Positions 46,750-57,566 of a DNA stretch of 57,790 bases are shown piece after piece. Under the pieces are notes generated by a model. That model was not told the DNA's origin. It searched no databases and was given only the letters and a program-made list of their open reading frames with translations. Both the position numbers and the translations under genes were made by a program. The DNA lies in the NCBI GenBank assembly GCA_022496205.1, contig WTXD01000105.1:1-57790 (forward strand), read 5' to 3'. Positions within the stretch are counted from its first letter, which is position 1. Each line of letters starts with the position of its first letter. The stretch comes from Gloeopeniophorella convolvens (lineage: Eukaryota > Basidiomycota > Agaricomycetes > Russulales).

Positions 46750-48611
46750 GTCCTCCTCTCGTCAGTAAGCGTCCGTCCTTTCATCGGCTTCTGTTACATC
46801 GCTTGACTTCCATGCTTCTCAGATGTGCCTCAGTAACAGCGCAGGATTGCGTCGTCATCATATTTCACTATCCACTTGCTGCAATACGTAGTTGTCTCTG
46901 GGCGGATTGGTTTTGATGGACGCACCCTTAGTCTTGATATCTTCTCACGTCTACGGTAACATTGAAACGTAAATAAATGAAACAACTTCTCACTCTCCGT
47001 TGTCGTGAAATTGTGCCTCGTGTCGTGGAGTGACAGTGTGAGAGCGTACGTGATGCCAGCGTATGAGCCCGTCTTGACCTGCCCTATAGTGCATGGTCCG
47101 TGCGCACCGCCAACGGAATAAATTCTCGCGCGCGACAATACGAATCCTCATACTTACCTTGATGGCATAGGCCCCTTCACCTACCTGGGTTTATGGGCCG
47201 TGGGGGCCTCCCATAGCACGGCGACCCTGTCCTCAGGGGGAACTCGCGGTTTGTATGGGCTTCGGCTCATGCACCGTCTCAATATTTCCCTGTCCCACTC
47301 CGGCCCTCGGGCTGGGTGGGCCTTTTTTGTTGCCGGTCCACCGGCCTAACCCTAACCCTAGTTGCTACCAGTGCCAAAAGGCCAAACACTCTGAGTGTCT
47401 CGAAATACAAAGACAGTTCATAATATGCATAGGAAAGCGAGTGGCAGATAGTCTGATCAAATGCCTGTGTGAGAGACCATCCATTTATATCTCAGAGAAT
47501 GGTTGCGTAGTTGAGGAACCGCGTTCTCAGCAACTCGCGGCTCTCCGCACGACCACCACCACCATATCCGACTTCGCATAAGAAAATGAAGATGAAAGAC
47601 CAGCATCGGAAATCCGCCCTCGCTTCTCTTATCACACATAACATCCCTGCACTCTCAGAGCTGTTCATGTGTGCAGCGCCGACCGCCTTTGACGACAAGG
47701 TCATGACAGCGCAACCGCCCTGCAAGCACCAACCTTTACCGCATGTTGGCCACGCGACGTTTGGATATCCTCTTCGCAGGGAATCACGCACACAGCATGG
47801 AGTGGTGATGGGTCTTGCAGCTGAAGAAATGTGCGTAGTCCGTTGATATTCGTCTGCATCGAGACTGATACCATTGCGTAGATGGAGACAAGGTCCGCCT
47901 CGCTGTTTTCGGGAGAGCACACCGACGATGACGACTGCTCCATGGATTCCCACTCATCCAGAGCCTTTGTGTTCGTCGAGTCAGAAAGATAGGATAAACA
48001 TATCCTGAGATACGAGGCGTACGTCCCGTGCACCGTGCCTACCGTTCGGTCTCCGACTATCTATAGAGTCGACATATCTGACAATGTAACCCCAAGGTTA
48101 CCCCGATGCAGGTCAATTATTCCGCCAACGGGCGTCATCTGGGGATCAGCTCTTCTTCATGGCCTACGGCGGGAGTCCGATGACTCTGCAGCGCGCGCAC
48201 AGTAACCACCCGTGCATCGCTCACCTGTGCTGTCCGCCCTTTGTCGGTCATGTCCGTGGGCTTGACTCGATCGTTAACCTGTTGAAATAAGTAAAGGGAT
48301 TGCCGTGCAGATGATCACCGTCTCCGAGTAAGTATCATGTACATTGAGCATTTAAGCCGACTGGGCCAGCGCGTCGGGCTGACTACTCTGTCCCTGCAGA
48401 CAAGCCATTTCCGACAGGGCCTTCTCACCCGATGGCCATTATCTCGTTGTAATTGCGGGGCCGTATATCGATATCGTACGCTGCATCTCTGCACTCAGCT
48501 AATGGTGATTATTGTCTACCGCAGATCCACTCGATGCGACTGGCTCATAAAAGCAGTCCAAAATACCGAAGGATTTCCGCACAATGGCAATGCCACGACA
48601 CAAGGCTGTAT
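46750..48611. other. Intergenic within cluster
   Basis: No confident gene in 1.9 kb. A minus-strand frame from an ATG near 47949 (MEQSSSSVCSPENSEADLVS...) down to 47701 is open for ~83 codons below a TATAGATAG near 48060; it could be a small gene but has no family. A short telomere-like repeat at 47345 lies here. Long plus-strand open frames near 48337-48610 have no family resemblance. Confidence 0.35.
47345..47360. repeat. Interstitial telomere-like repeat
   Basis: CCTAACCCTAACCCTA, about two and a half copies of the fungal telomere unit CCCTAA, in unique sequence far from any visible chromosome end. Confidence 0.75.
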
Positions 48612-49477
48612 CTACGCCTGGCCGTACATCTTTGCGTGCGCCATGGGATTGTGCTTCGGGTCGGGGAACGCAACCTTCCACTGGTCCTCTATGTGGTCCC
48701 ACACCTGGCGCCAGTCATGGCACTTGTGGATAACGTCATAACCTCCCCTTACCGAAGTCTCCTTGCGTCCATCAGAGAGGGTGTGTACGACTTCTTTACC
48801 GGGCTCTAGAGTGATGTCCGCGTTACAAAGCAGCGCCTGCGGTCCCACAAGGTCACATCAGATATCTTCATATGACCGCGCTCACGCCTGGCCTACCTGA
48901 CGCAAGTAGTTGAAGCAGTGCTTGATATGACCTGACTCATCCTTGGCACCTGCGAACACCTGTATAGGTTCCTTCAACAAATTTTGTACGTGCCCGAAAG
49001 GATCTTTCCGCTCACCGCGCGCAGTCGAACGAGGCAGTGCATCTGGTGGAACATCGCGACGCCGAAAAGCTCCTTGTGCCCGCCGAGCTTGATGTAGCCT
49101 CGACCAAGCGGTAGGTTAGCATCCCAGACGGGACCGGCGTCGGGGTCGTATATGTCCATGTACGGCTCGCTGTCATTGAATGCCATGCTCACAGTGCGGA
49201 GCGGGGCAGGAAGTTGGAGCTCCTGCGGCCAATCGCCATCCACGTACGCTATGGGAGACCAGTCAGGGTGCTGAAGGCGAAAGCATAGTCAATATATCAA
49301 CTGACTGTACTTTCCCTGCGCCTGGGGGAACAGTTGGACCCTCATCTGGTACAAGAAGACAAGGATATTGAGCGCAAGCATGCTGACAGATGCAATGACC
49401 ACGAAGGATGTGCGCATCTTCGACGGACGCGGGCGACGGTCGATGATGATGGGGCTGAGGGGTGCTTTGTCGTCCAT
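48612..49477 (-). CDS. UstYa-like (DUF3328) membrane oxidase
   Basis: Four exons (about 49477-49340, 49270-49016, 48959-48897, 48836-48612), ~227 residues. N-terminal cytosolic basic stretch, then one membrane span (MRTSFVVIASVSMLALNILV) as in type II Golgi/ER proteins. The domain follows: WSPIAYVDGDWPQELQLPAP, LPLGRGYIKLGGHKELFGVA, the first metal motif HQMHC in MFHQMHCLVRLR, the second HxxHC in GHIKHCFNYLRQ, and LLCNADITLEPG. Both HxxHC motifs and the C-ADxTLEP block define the UstYa family, which carries out oxidative cyclisation of RiPP core peptides in ustiloxin, cyclochlorotine and related pathways. The exon 1 donor is uncertain (GTCCAA preferred by phase). Intact. It lies 1.9 kb from the precursor, on the opposite strand. 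Confidence 0.9.
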
Positions 49478-50252
49478 TGCTGTTCTAGCAGGTGCAGCGT
49501 TGGGGGGCCGGCCTGAGGAAATTCGATCGCCCTAAATGATTTTCTCGCGACGCTCAATGGGCGGCCTGCAATGATACCCGTTCGGTCCCTCTTGAAATGC
49601 CCAGCGGACTCAGCCAGGCCTCAGCTCCGCAAGGTAAAACGTACTCAAGCACGATCGCCTAGATGGCGCATGCTGCTCTATCGCGCGGATCATCTGATGG
49701 TTTTTCTCAGTGGAGTGCAGACGCCCTGTCGTCACCGACAGCATTCATTCACAGACGGAGACCCGCGTGTGCCATAAAGTTTGGAACCAGTCCGGCCAAG
49801 TTCCCGGGTCGAGGGCCTTAAATGGATCTCCGATCATACAATCTCCGGTGGAACCCGGGGTTTAAAAAGCTCGCTAATCATTGTGTGGCACATCTCGCCT
49901 CGTTTCCGTCATGACCTCGCCTCGCATTCACACTGTCGCCGGTGGATCCCAGCGCCTGGTGCGGTGCAACACGGGGAATCCAGAACGGTTCGAGTAAGCA
50001 AGCAGGCTGCTAGGGCCCACTCCGCGCAAACGAATGAGTCGCCGAGCTCGAGCTCGAGTTTTACTACATGGAATGTCCTGGAATGACGTTCGAGTCCGCA
50101 GCTCGGTAGTACGTACTGCGAGCCCTCGATCCTCCCTCAGCTCCCTTGTCCTTCCCGCTCTTCCCTTTCCTCAGGCTATCCCTCTGAATTGTCACGCATG
50201 TTTATCCCCACCGCCGCCACTGTCGCCTGCATCGTAGCCGTCCTCATTCGAT
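49478..50252. other. Divergent intergenic region in cluster
   Basis: Between the UstYa-like gene (-) and the unknown gene (+). Probably holds both promoters; nothing distinctive recognised. Confidence 0.35.
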
Positions 50253-50949
50253 ATGTCGATGCTACAGGTCCGCGTCCGTCATTCAGCGTGCACTATCCCT
50301 GGGCCACGCGCGGTGCGTTCCCTCAGGACCGCCGCCAGTTCGATCGCTTCCAACCCTTCTGCCGTACGCCGCCATTTCTGTCATCGCACTGCCATCATTG
50401 TTGAATCCCAACACGATGCAGGCGACATCATACGCAATCCCCAAGTCTACTCAGGCTATGCACCCTCGTTCGTGTCTTTCTCTGGCCCTCCTGGGGATCT
50501 CGGTGCGTAGATTCTTGCCCTGGCGAATACCCTGCTCAGCAGCTCGTCTGATGGCTCTTTCCGAATACACAGTGAGCGTACGCTACACGCGCAAGCGCGT
50601 TCCCCGCAGTCGTGGCGAATTCCCCGTCCTCATCGCGGAAGACGTGCCCATTGCTCCTTCCGGGCAGCTCTGCTTTGACATCCAGACGCCTACGCCACTC
50701 ACAAGTCCAGAGTATGGTGTGTTCTTGTTCGAAGCACGCGATCCCGCAACGGGCGTGCTCGAATACCATGTGAGCACGACTTCTTTTCACCAGTCCGAAT
50801 GATACGCTGGAAAGCTAATGTGCCGCCGCAACCGCAAACAGTGCCTTGATGTGAGGCTGCAGGAGCACGTTGCATTGGGCGCTGATCACCCTGCGATGTG
50901 CGCGCAGAACAATGAGACGTTCATCCCCATGCCGGATGAGTACTTGTAG
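50253..50949 (+). CDS. Unknown 184-residue protein in RiPP cluster
   Basis: Three exons (50253-50502, 50573-50769, 50842-50949) join with exact phases into 185 codons, which argues for a real gene although I recognise no family. The N-terminal ~45 residues are Arg/Ser/Ala-rich (MSMLQVRVRHSACTIPGPRA), like a mitochondrial targeting sequence. An alternative start at 50198, in another frame, would give a signal-like MFIPTAATVACIVAVLIRYV but then stops early. The folded part looks all-beta: PQVYSGYAPSFVSFSGPPGD, VSVRYTRKRV, GEFPVLIAEDVPIAPSGQLC, PEYGVFLFEARDPATGVLEY. It ends MPDEYL. It might be an accessory cluster protein or an unrelated neighbour. Confidence 0.6.
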
Positions 50950-51169
50950 TAGTCCTGTGATTATATACGGAAATTCCATGGTGCTCTCTGATTTTCGCTG
51001 CTCCAAGCTTAGCGCTGAATATTTTTCGTTCAAGGTCAATTTTCAGTTGCCGAGGAGTGCTTCTTCGATCTGGCGCCAATTCGACGGCGAAGTCTAATCT
51101 CGCGCGCCCAACGTTAAATTCCATCAGACACAAACTACTGTCGTCTGACTCAAAATATCTACAGAATTT

Positions 51170-52590
51170 CTAAGCCTGTTTTAGCGGTTTATGCGCGGTC
51201 CAGAACTGTGTACCTACAATGACGATTAGTTTAACCGCATCAAGTGCTATACGGAGACTCACCATATGTGTACTGGAGTAGTGAACCTATCTGGTGTCCA
51301 TACACGGCCTCGATGGTACGACGAGAGCCTTGATCGATAGTGAAACCAATGATCCGCGAGAGGTCCAGCATTTCCTCTGCGGACAGCTGGAGCTGAGAAT
51401 GCTTCCCCCATTTGAAAGCTAATAAAATATCAGCTCCTCAAGGAACGGCGGTGCGCCGCTAAGAGCACGTACGACCGAGGTTTATCCAAAGACCGCCAGG
51501 CTTGAGTAGGCGGTAGATGTTTTCGATGAAGTCCATGGCATCCTCGGATACGTCAATGAAGAAGAGCGTGACAATGGCATCGTATCTGGCGTCATCAGGA
51601 AATTGGGTTAGGAAGTCGCCCTCGACGAGGCGGACAGGGGTTGTTGGAAGCATATCCGGGAAGCGCGTCGCGCGAAAACGGCTGGTACGTGTACCTTGGT
51701 GCTGCCACTTATGGATGAAGGGATGCACCGAATGCTGTAACGCATGGCTCGTATTATTCAGCAACCAGCGGTACGGGATTACAGAGCCGTAGTCCAGCTC
51801 GCATGCGTCGACCTTGAAGTCTGGAACGCAGTCAGTAACTCGCGCGTGGAGAAGTTTGCGAGAAAAGTCGCGCACCCTTATTCTTCGCAATTTCATGCGC
51901 AAGACGACCCAGACCGAATCCTGGCAGAAGAATACGCTTCGTCCCACGGCCGCCTGAGAACTCCGACTGCAGTGCCGTGAGGATAGGTGAGTGGATGGTG
52001 TCACGTTCTGCAGAGCCTTCCTCGGTCCAGTCTCGTACCACATGGCCGAGGAAGTCTGACACGAGCTCGTAGTTCACCGAATTCGCTTGCCTGTCCGGGG
52101 CTATCCCGTACGCGTCGCGTGCGTAATCGGCGATGCTGCGCATGAGCGGCGCGTTCTGGGCCACGGCAAGTTCTGCTGCCTCGAAGTTCTTCGAGTGCCC
52201 GATGGCGTCCGCGATTGGCCGATGCTTTGGAGGCAGACGTTCAAAGACCGCTCGTCGAATGTCAATTATTTGCTGAGCAGAGTACGAGTAGAAGTGGAAG
52301 GCAGTGATGGCAGTGAGCGCACGGGCTTGGTCAAGAGAGAGTTTCTCCGCTTGCAAGGGGTTTTTACGAATTTCCTCTGGGGAATGGATGACTGGAGCAT
52401 GTTGTCGTTGTTCGACATTTGCGCGTTCTAACGAGGGGGTCTCAACTGTGTGGATACGGATGCTAGAACCTGCAGGGATGTTGATTGTGATAGAGATGGG
52501 AGAGTCTCTGTAGTAGATAGCTCCCGCAATGGCGAGCAGGCCGACCACCAAAGCTGCGAAAGTGGGGGTTGGACGAAGGAGACGCGACAT
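51170..52590 (-). CDS. Membrane-anchored N2227 / carnosine-N-methyltransferase-like enzyme
   Basis: Four exons (52590-51876, 51820-51473, 51418-51263, 51213-51170) give 420 residues with all phases exact. N-terminal membrane anchor (PTFAALVVGLLAIAGAIYY), unusual for this family and placing the enzyme in the secretory pathway. The N2227 (CARNMT1-type) SAM-dependent methyltransferase domain follows: HSPILTALQSEF, SAM-binding LLPGFGLGRLAHEIA, ACELDYGSVIPYRWLLNNTS, HPFIHKW, VRLVEGDFLTQF, YDAIVTLFFIDVSEDAMDFI, LLKPGGLWINLGPFKW, LSAEEMLDLSRIIGF, and a terminal FWTAHKP. CARNMT1 methylates the histidine ring of carnosine. Here it sits beside a secreted precursor whose repeated core contains His, so the peptide is a plausible substrate. 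That link is inference. Confidence 0.85.
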
Positions 52591-52904
52591 GGGCGATCGC
52601 AAGTCCGGATACGCTTCGGGAAAAAAGGCTGAACAAGAGGCGCACGAATTCGAGCACGGGGTGAAAGCTGCTCCACTGGGCGCGGGCTCGAACAAAGGTC
52701 GCCAGAAGAGATTTCAGTCCCTGAACCCTGATGCGGAAGGCCTGCGTAGGCCGCGATCGTGGGGAACAACACCATGTGGGCGCGAGCGTCGAGACGAGGA
52801 GCAGAAAAACAAATGGCGTCTAAGAGTCGTGGAACGCGGACGCTCGCGGATGAGGTCGCCTGAGGCGGCGCAAGTTTTCGGAGCAGCCGAGAGATCTCGA
52901 TTGG

Positions 52905-52911
52905 ATTTATA
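52905..52911 (-). promoter_or_regulatory. Possible TATA box of methyltransferase gene
   Basis: TTATAAAT on the minus strand ~315 nt upstream of the ATG at 52590. The distance implies a long or spliced leader, so assignment is tentative. Confidence 0.3.
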
Positions 52912-53135
52912 AGCTCCTGCTTGGCTAGCGTTCGGACTTTGGAAATCGGACCTTGGGACCCCTGGCATCCCTTTGGGACTCGCGCACGCCGCTCAGTGCC
53001 TCACTGAGACCAGTGGGGGATCTGGGCGCCGAACGCGGGCACGAAACCATGAGGGCCGACTTCACAGCTTTGCAGCAGCCAACTTGTGCCCCCCACTGGC
53101 TTCGGGCACCTGGAATTGACGTCTGAACCCCCACT

Positions 53136-53302
53136 ATGCAGATCATACTCTCTGCACTTGTTCTTATTTCCTTTCTGGTTGTTTGGGCAAGTTCCCCGCC
53201 ATGTCGCTCTATCGCGTTGCGACAGGAGTGGAGAACACTGTCCACAGAAGATAGAGCTGGCTGGCTGGCTGGCGTGAAGGTGATAGGTCTGCTCTCTGAC
53301 TT
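53136..53302 (+). CDS. First exon of a probable secreted tyrosinase, cut off by retrotransposon
   Basis: Starts with a strong signal peptide (MQIILSALVLISFLVVWASS) followed by PPCRSIALRQEWRTLSTEDR and AGWLAGVKVIGLLSDL. The R-x-EWRTLS-x-E-x-R ... AVK pattern is the conserved N-terminal helix of fungal tyrosinases (usually RxEWRxLSxxE...YxxAVxCL), just before the first copper site. A donor GTGCGT at 53303 ends the exon, and 54 nt later the Copia LTR begins. The copper-binding histidines are not in the window and should lie beyond the element if the gene survives. UstQ-type tyrosinases belong to ustiloxin clusters. The call rests on one exon. Confidence 0.6.
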
Positions 53303-53356
53303 GTGCGTACTTTTACTAAGAAGGCTTATTCAAGTGTCTGGCATCGTTCCGCCATG

Positions 53357-53812
53357 TGTTGAACAGGCATAGCGCAGCTACTGTATTGCTCTATACTACA
53401 GTATTAACTACTGATTCTCACCAGCTAGAGGCTTGAGAGCGATAGAGCTGTAGTGGCAGGAGACACTGGTATTTGCAGTTCCTACAGGTGGCTTTTATAT
53501 ACAGGAGGACCCCTGGGGTCCATAAATGGCAGAGGCGTGACTAATGGTGTCCACAATATCGCAGATTTGGCCCTGTACAGGCCTGCCTCAATGGATTTCG
53601 GCCTCATGACTTGTCACGCGTTTGAGAAACGGCCCGGTGAGTAAGGAACGTGATAACTACAGAAGTATCGTACGTAACACTACGGAAATCAGATATGATG
53701 GAGCCTAGTATCCGGACTATCTACCATCAAAGTTCCAGCTCGCTGGCGCAAGCTGTGTTGCACGTGCGGCCATCCGAATGTCGGAGAACATCGGACTCGC
53801 CTTTGCTCAACA
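53357..53812 (-). repeat. Copia 3' LTR, 456 bp
   Basis: Bounded by TGTTGA ... TCAACA. On the element's strand it begins TGTTGAGC immediately after the polypurine tract GGGGGAG (53813-53819), the usual Copia arrangement. Confidence 0.9.
53492..53501 (-). promoter_or_regulatory. LTR TATA box
   Basis: TATATAAAAG on the minus strand inside the LTR, the expected U3 promoter element. In this copy it drives transcription towards the methyltransferase, in the same direction as that gene. Confidence 0.7.
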
Positions 53813-53844
53813 CTCCCCCATGCTAAGTGCAATGTCTAATCACA

Positions 53845-56800
53845 CTAAGCATCTGAAGGCGAGTAAAACTCAAGCTCAAGTTGACTCCTGAACTTCAGGA
53901 ACTTAACACGCCCTAGGTTCTTAGTGAACATGTCTGCAGGGTTTTCAGCACCATCAATGTAGAATAGTTCTACTTGTTTCTGCTGTACCACTTGTCGTAT
54001 ATAGTGGAAGCGAATATCAATGTGCTTGAACCTGTGCTCTTGTACGGGGTTTGAGGCGACAAATATTGCGCCCTGATTATCCCCACAGAGTGGAATGGCA
54101 CCTAGATTGATGTCAAGCTCTTCTAGAAGTGACTTAATCCAGACTACCTGTCGACTAGTATCACTCATCGACATGTATTCAGCTTCAGTGGAAGACAGCG
54201 CTACAGTACGTTGCGCTCTAGAGTTCCAGCTAAATACTCCATCTGCTAGTTTCACTAAGTATCCAGTAGTAGATCGGCGATCATTTGGGTCAGAAGCCCA
54301 ATCAGAGTCTGCGCAAGCAAACATCCCTTTATTAGAGCGTCCATCATAGACTAGCGCATAGTTTGATGTGCCAGCTAGATAGCGACAAATGTACAGTGCT
54401 CTATTAAGGTGATCCTGTGAAGGGTTTGCTGCAAAACGCGACAGCTTTGTGACTGCAAATGCTATATCAGGACGAGTCCCTAGCATTATATAAAGCAGTG
54501 AGCCAATCACTTGCTGGAATTGAGTGCGAATGTTTGCGTCTACTGGAGACGTGTTAGGGAGTGGCTGATAGCCTTCTGGCAATGGAGTTGGAACATGCTT
54601 AGCATCTGTAAGCTTAAAGCGCTTAACTACTTTCTCAAGGTATGGTGTTTGGTCAATGTAAATTTTGCCATCCTTTCGAAGTATGCGCATGCGCAGAAAC
54701 TCCTTTGCGTCTCCTAGATCGCGACATTCCCACTTTTTCATAAAGTCAGCCTTTAATTTGGCGACCAAGGGCTTGCTATTCCCTAAGAATATGGCGTCAT
54801 CAACATAGACAACAACCACAACTATTTCGCCTTTTTTGCCTTTATAGACAAATAGGCCAGAGTCAGATATAAGGCGTTTAAAGCCTAGTTCTGCCATGGA
54901 CTCATCTAGCGCTCTCCACCAAGCAAGAGCAGCCTGTTTAAGACCATAAATGGCGCGTAATAGTCGCAGTACTTTGCGCTCTTGGCCTTTCACCTTAAAG
55001 CCTTCAGGTTGTTCCATATACAGCTCCTCATCGAGTTTACCATATAGGAAAGCACTTTTGACGTCTAATCCAGTAATGTACCAGTCCTCTAGTGCTGCCA
55101 AGGCAAGCATAAGACGAACTGTTTCATAACGAACAACTGGAGAGAATATCTCATTGAAGTCGACGCCTTCAACCTGTGAAAAGCCTTTGGCTACTAGCCT
55201 AGCTTTCTTACGACCATCGGATTTCTCATCAAAGACCCATCGGTTTTTAATGACCTTCCTCCCTTTAGGAGGGTCCACCAGCACAAAGACATTACGCCTG
55301 CGAAGTGCCTCTAGTTCTTCACGGCATGCTGCCTTCCATTCCTTTTGCTGCGCTTCAGGCATGCGCAAGATGTCCTTATACGTCCATTCTCTAATGTTAG
55401 ACGTGTCTAGTGGTTGTGAATCTGGTGGTACCGCTTTTGCAAGCAGGTAATTCACGAATTGTACTCCCCCTTCCTGTGCTAGTTGCGATAAAATATCATC
55501 AACTTCATCATCACTCCCCCTTAAGGGTGATTGCGGATTTTCGCTCATGTGTTGTGGATTTTTGTCAAGACTAGGCCCAGGAACCTGTCTTTGATGAGTA
55601 GATTTATCCTTTTGGGAGCTACCCGAGGGTTTCTCTACTAAGTCTTTCCACTGACGCATCCGCTGAACATCTTTATGTTGTTGTACAGGGTGCCTGTTTT
55701 CCCCATAGATGTTACCAGGGCGTGATGGTACTTTCCTTTCCCGAGTTGAGCGCCTGGGCACAAAGCCTCCAGGGACATTATCCTCTTCATCAGGGGATTG
55801 TTCTCGCTCTAATTCTGGCTCAGGAGTAGGCGCACGTTGTTCAGGTTCCTCATCAGGTTCCCGTTCATTGTTCCTTTTAATAGGAGAGGGGGGACGGCTC
55901 TGCGCCTGTGGCTGCGGATCGTCTTCCACTAAAGGAATGGGCTGATGGTCATTTTCCGAACCATCCTGACCATTAATAGGGTCATCTAATTGTACTACGC
56001 TCCTACGCTTTGTAGTGGAACACTTAGGGAAGAGGTCTTCATCGAACAAGGCAGTAGTGCCTGTATAGATGGAATTGTTCTTGAGCCGCATGAAGAGGTA
56101 CCCTTTAACACCCTCAGCTTGTCCAAGATAGACCATAAGTTCGCTTTTAGGGGCTAATTTATTGGTGCGGCGCTCTTCAGGGATGTAGACATACGCTCCA
56201 CATCCAAAGACTCTAAGATGAGAGACCTCTGGCGTCTTACTATGCAGCAACTCATACAGTGTGCGCCATTTAAGGCGTTGAATGGGGGATCTATTGTAGA
56301 GATGTACTGCATGTAGGACGGAAAATTCCCACCAGGAATCAGGAAGACAAGCATCAAAGCGCATAGCTTGAGCTTTATCCATACAAGTGCGCATGAAGCG
56401 CTCTGCGCGTCCATTTTGTTGTGGAGTATAAGGAGCACTTTGTAGGATCTTTATCCCTAAGTCCTTTAGTGCGCTAATGAACGCATCAGACTTATATTCG
56501 CCACCAGCATCGGACATCCACTCTTTGATAGTGGTGTTATACTGGTTTTTGACCATAGCAACAAACTGCTTAAGCGCATTGATAGCAGAAGCTTTATTGC
56601 GCAAGCAGACAACCCATGCAAACGATGTGAAGTCATCCACAAAGCTAATAAAGTATTTATACTTGTGGTAAGACTCCACTGGGAAGCTTTTAAGATCGCT
56701 ATGAATCTTTTCAAAAGGCGAAGATGCGCGTGACTCAGAGGGCAAGTATGACTTTGAAGGCATCTTTCCTTGAGCGCAACCAGGACATAAGGGTACTTCC

Positions 56801-57566
56801 TTAGGAATTACTACTCCTTGTGGGAACCCCTTAGTATGATCTTTAGCATGGCGTAGAACATCCTTTGACGGATGACCCATACGCTTATGCATAAGCTCAT
56901 AGTCTAAAGCATAGATAGTGGTATTACTGCGAGCATCACTAAGCTCAGCATGTAGCCAATAGATAGTATGACCAGGATAGGTCGGTATACATTGTACTGA
57001 AGGTGTACTAGACCCCTTTTTGTACAGAGACAAGTACTGCGCATCACCAAGGATGTGCATACCTTGTTGTAGGAACTCTCCAACTGATAGAAGTCTTCCA
57101 GTAAGATTAGGGATGTAATATACAGGATAAAGGCGTGTTATAACGCTTTTTACAGTCCCTTTATGTCTGACTTCGTGCTTTAGAAGTACGGAACCCTTTC
57201 CTTTGATAAAAATCGGATTTGAAGCTGTTTTAACAGCTATAGGGTTTTTAATCTCTTCGTACTCAATAAAGTCATTTAGAGTGTTCGTAAAATGAGAGGA
57301 GGCACCTGAATCAAGTAGCCAACTTGTAGTACCATTGTCTACTTGTTTTCCCTTACAATGCGGACAATCACACAAAGTGTTAGTCATTGCGCAATGCGGC
57401 GCAGTTACATTCAGACACTTTATAGTACTAGGAACTTTACATCTAGTACTACTTGCTACAAGTCGTTCGCGTTTACATACGGCTACTAGACGAGCATAAA
57501 AGTGTCTGTCAGCTTTGTTAGGGAGTAAGAAGACAGGAGGTACTAACGGATCTTCAAGTCGTCATC
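53845..57566 (-). CDS. Copia pol polyprotein
   Basis: The frame is open from about 57566 to a stop at 53845, over 1,230 codons. A zinc-finger-like Cys/His cluster (CDCPHCKG) precedes the aspartic protease (WLLDSGASSHFTN). The integrase has the HHCC motif (MHKRMGH ... CPGCAQGK) and DDE residues (IHSDLKSF, SDAGGEYKSD, QNGRAERFMRT). An acidic Pro/Glu linker precedes the reverse transcriptase (WKAACREELEALRRRNVFVL; catalytic YVDDAIFLG), and RNase H follows (ADSDWASDPNDRRSTTGY, SSTEAEYM, DNQGAIF, HIDIRFHYIR). No inactivating change seen. The order integrase before reverse transcriptase identifies the Copia superfamily. Confidence 0.96.

Noticed and set aside
48337..48809. Plus-strand open frames overlapping or flanking the UstYa-like gene
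   Set aside because: Antisense or adjacent to exons that carry clear DUF3328 motifs; no family resemblance of their own.
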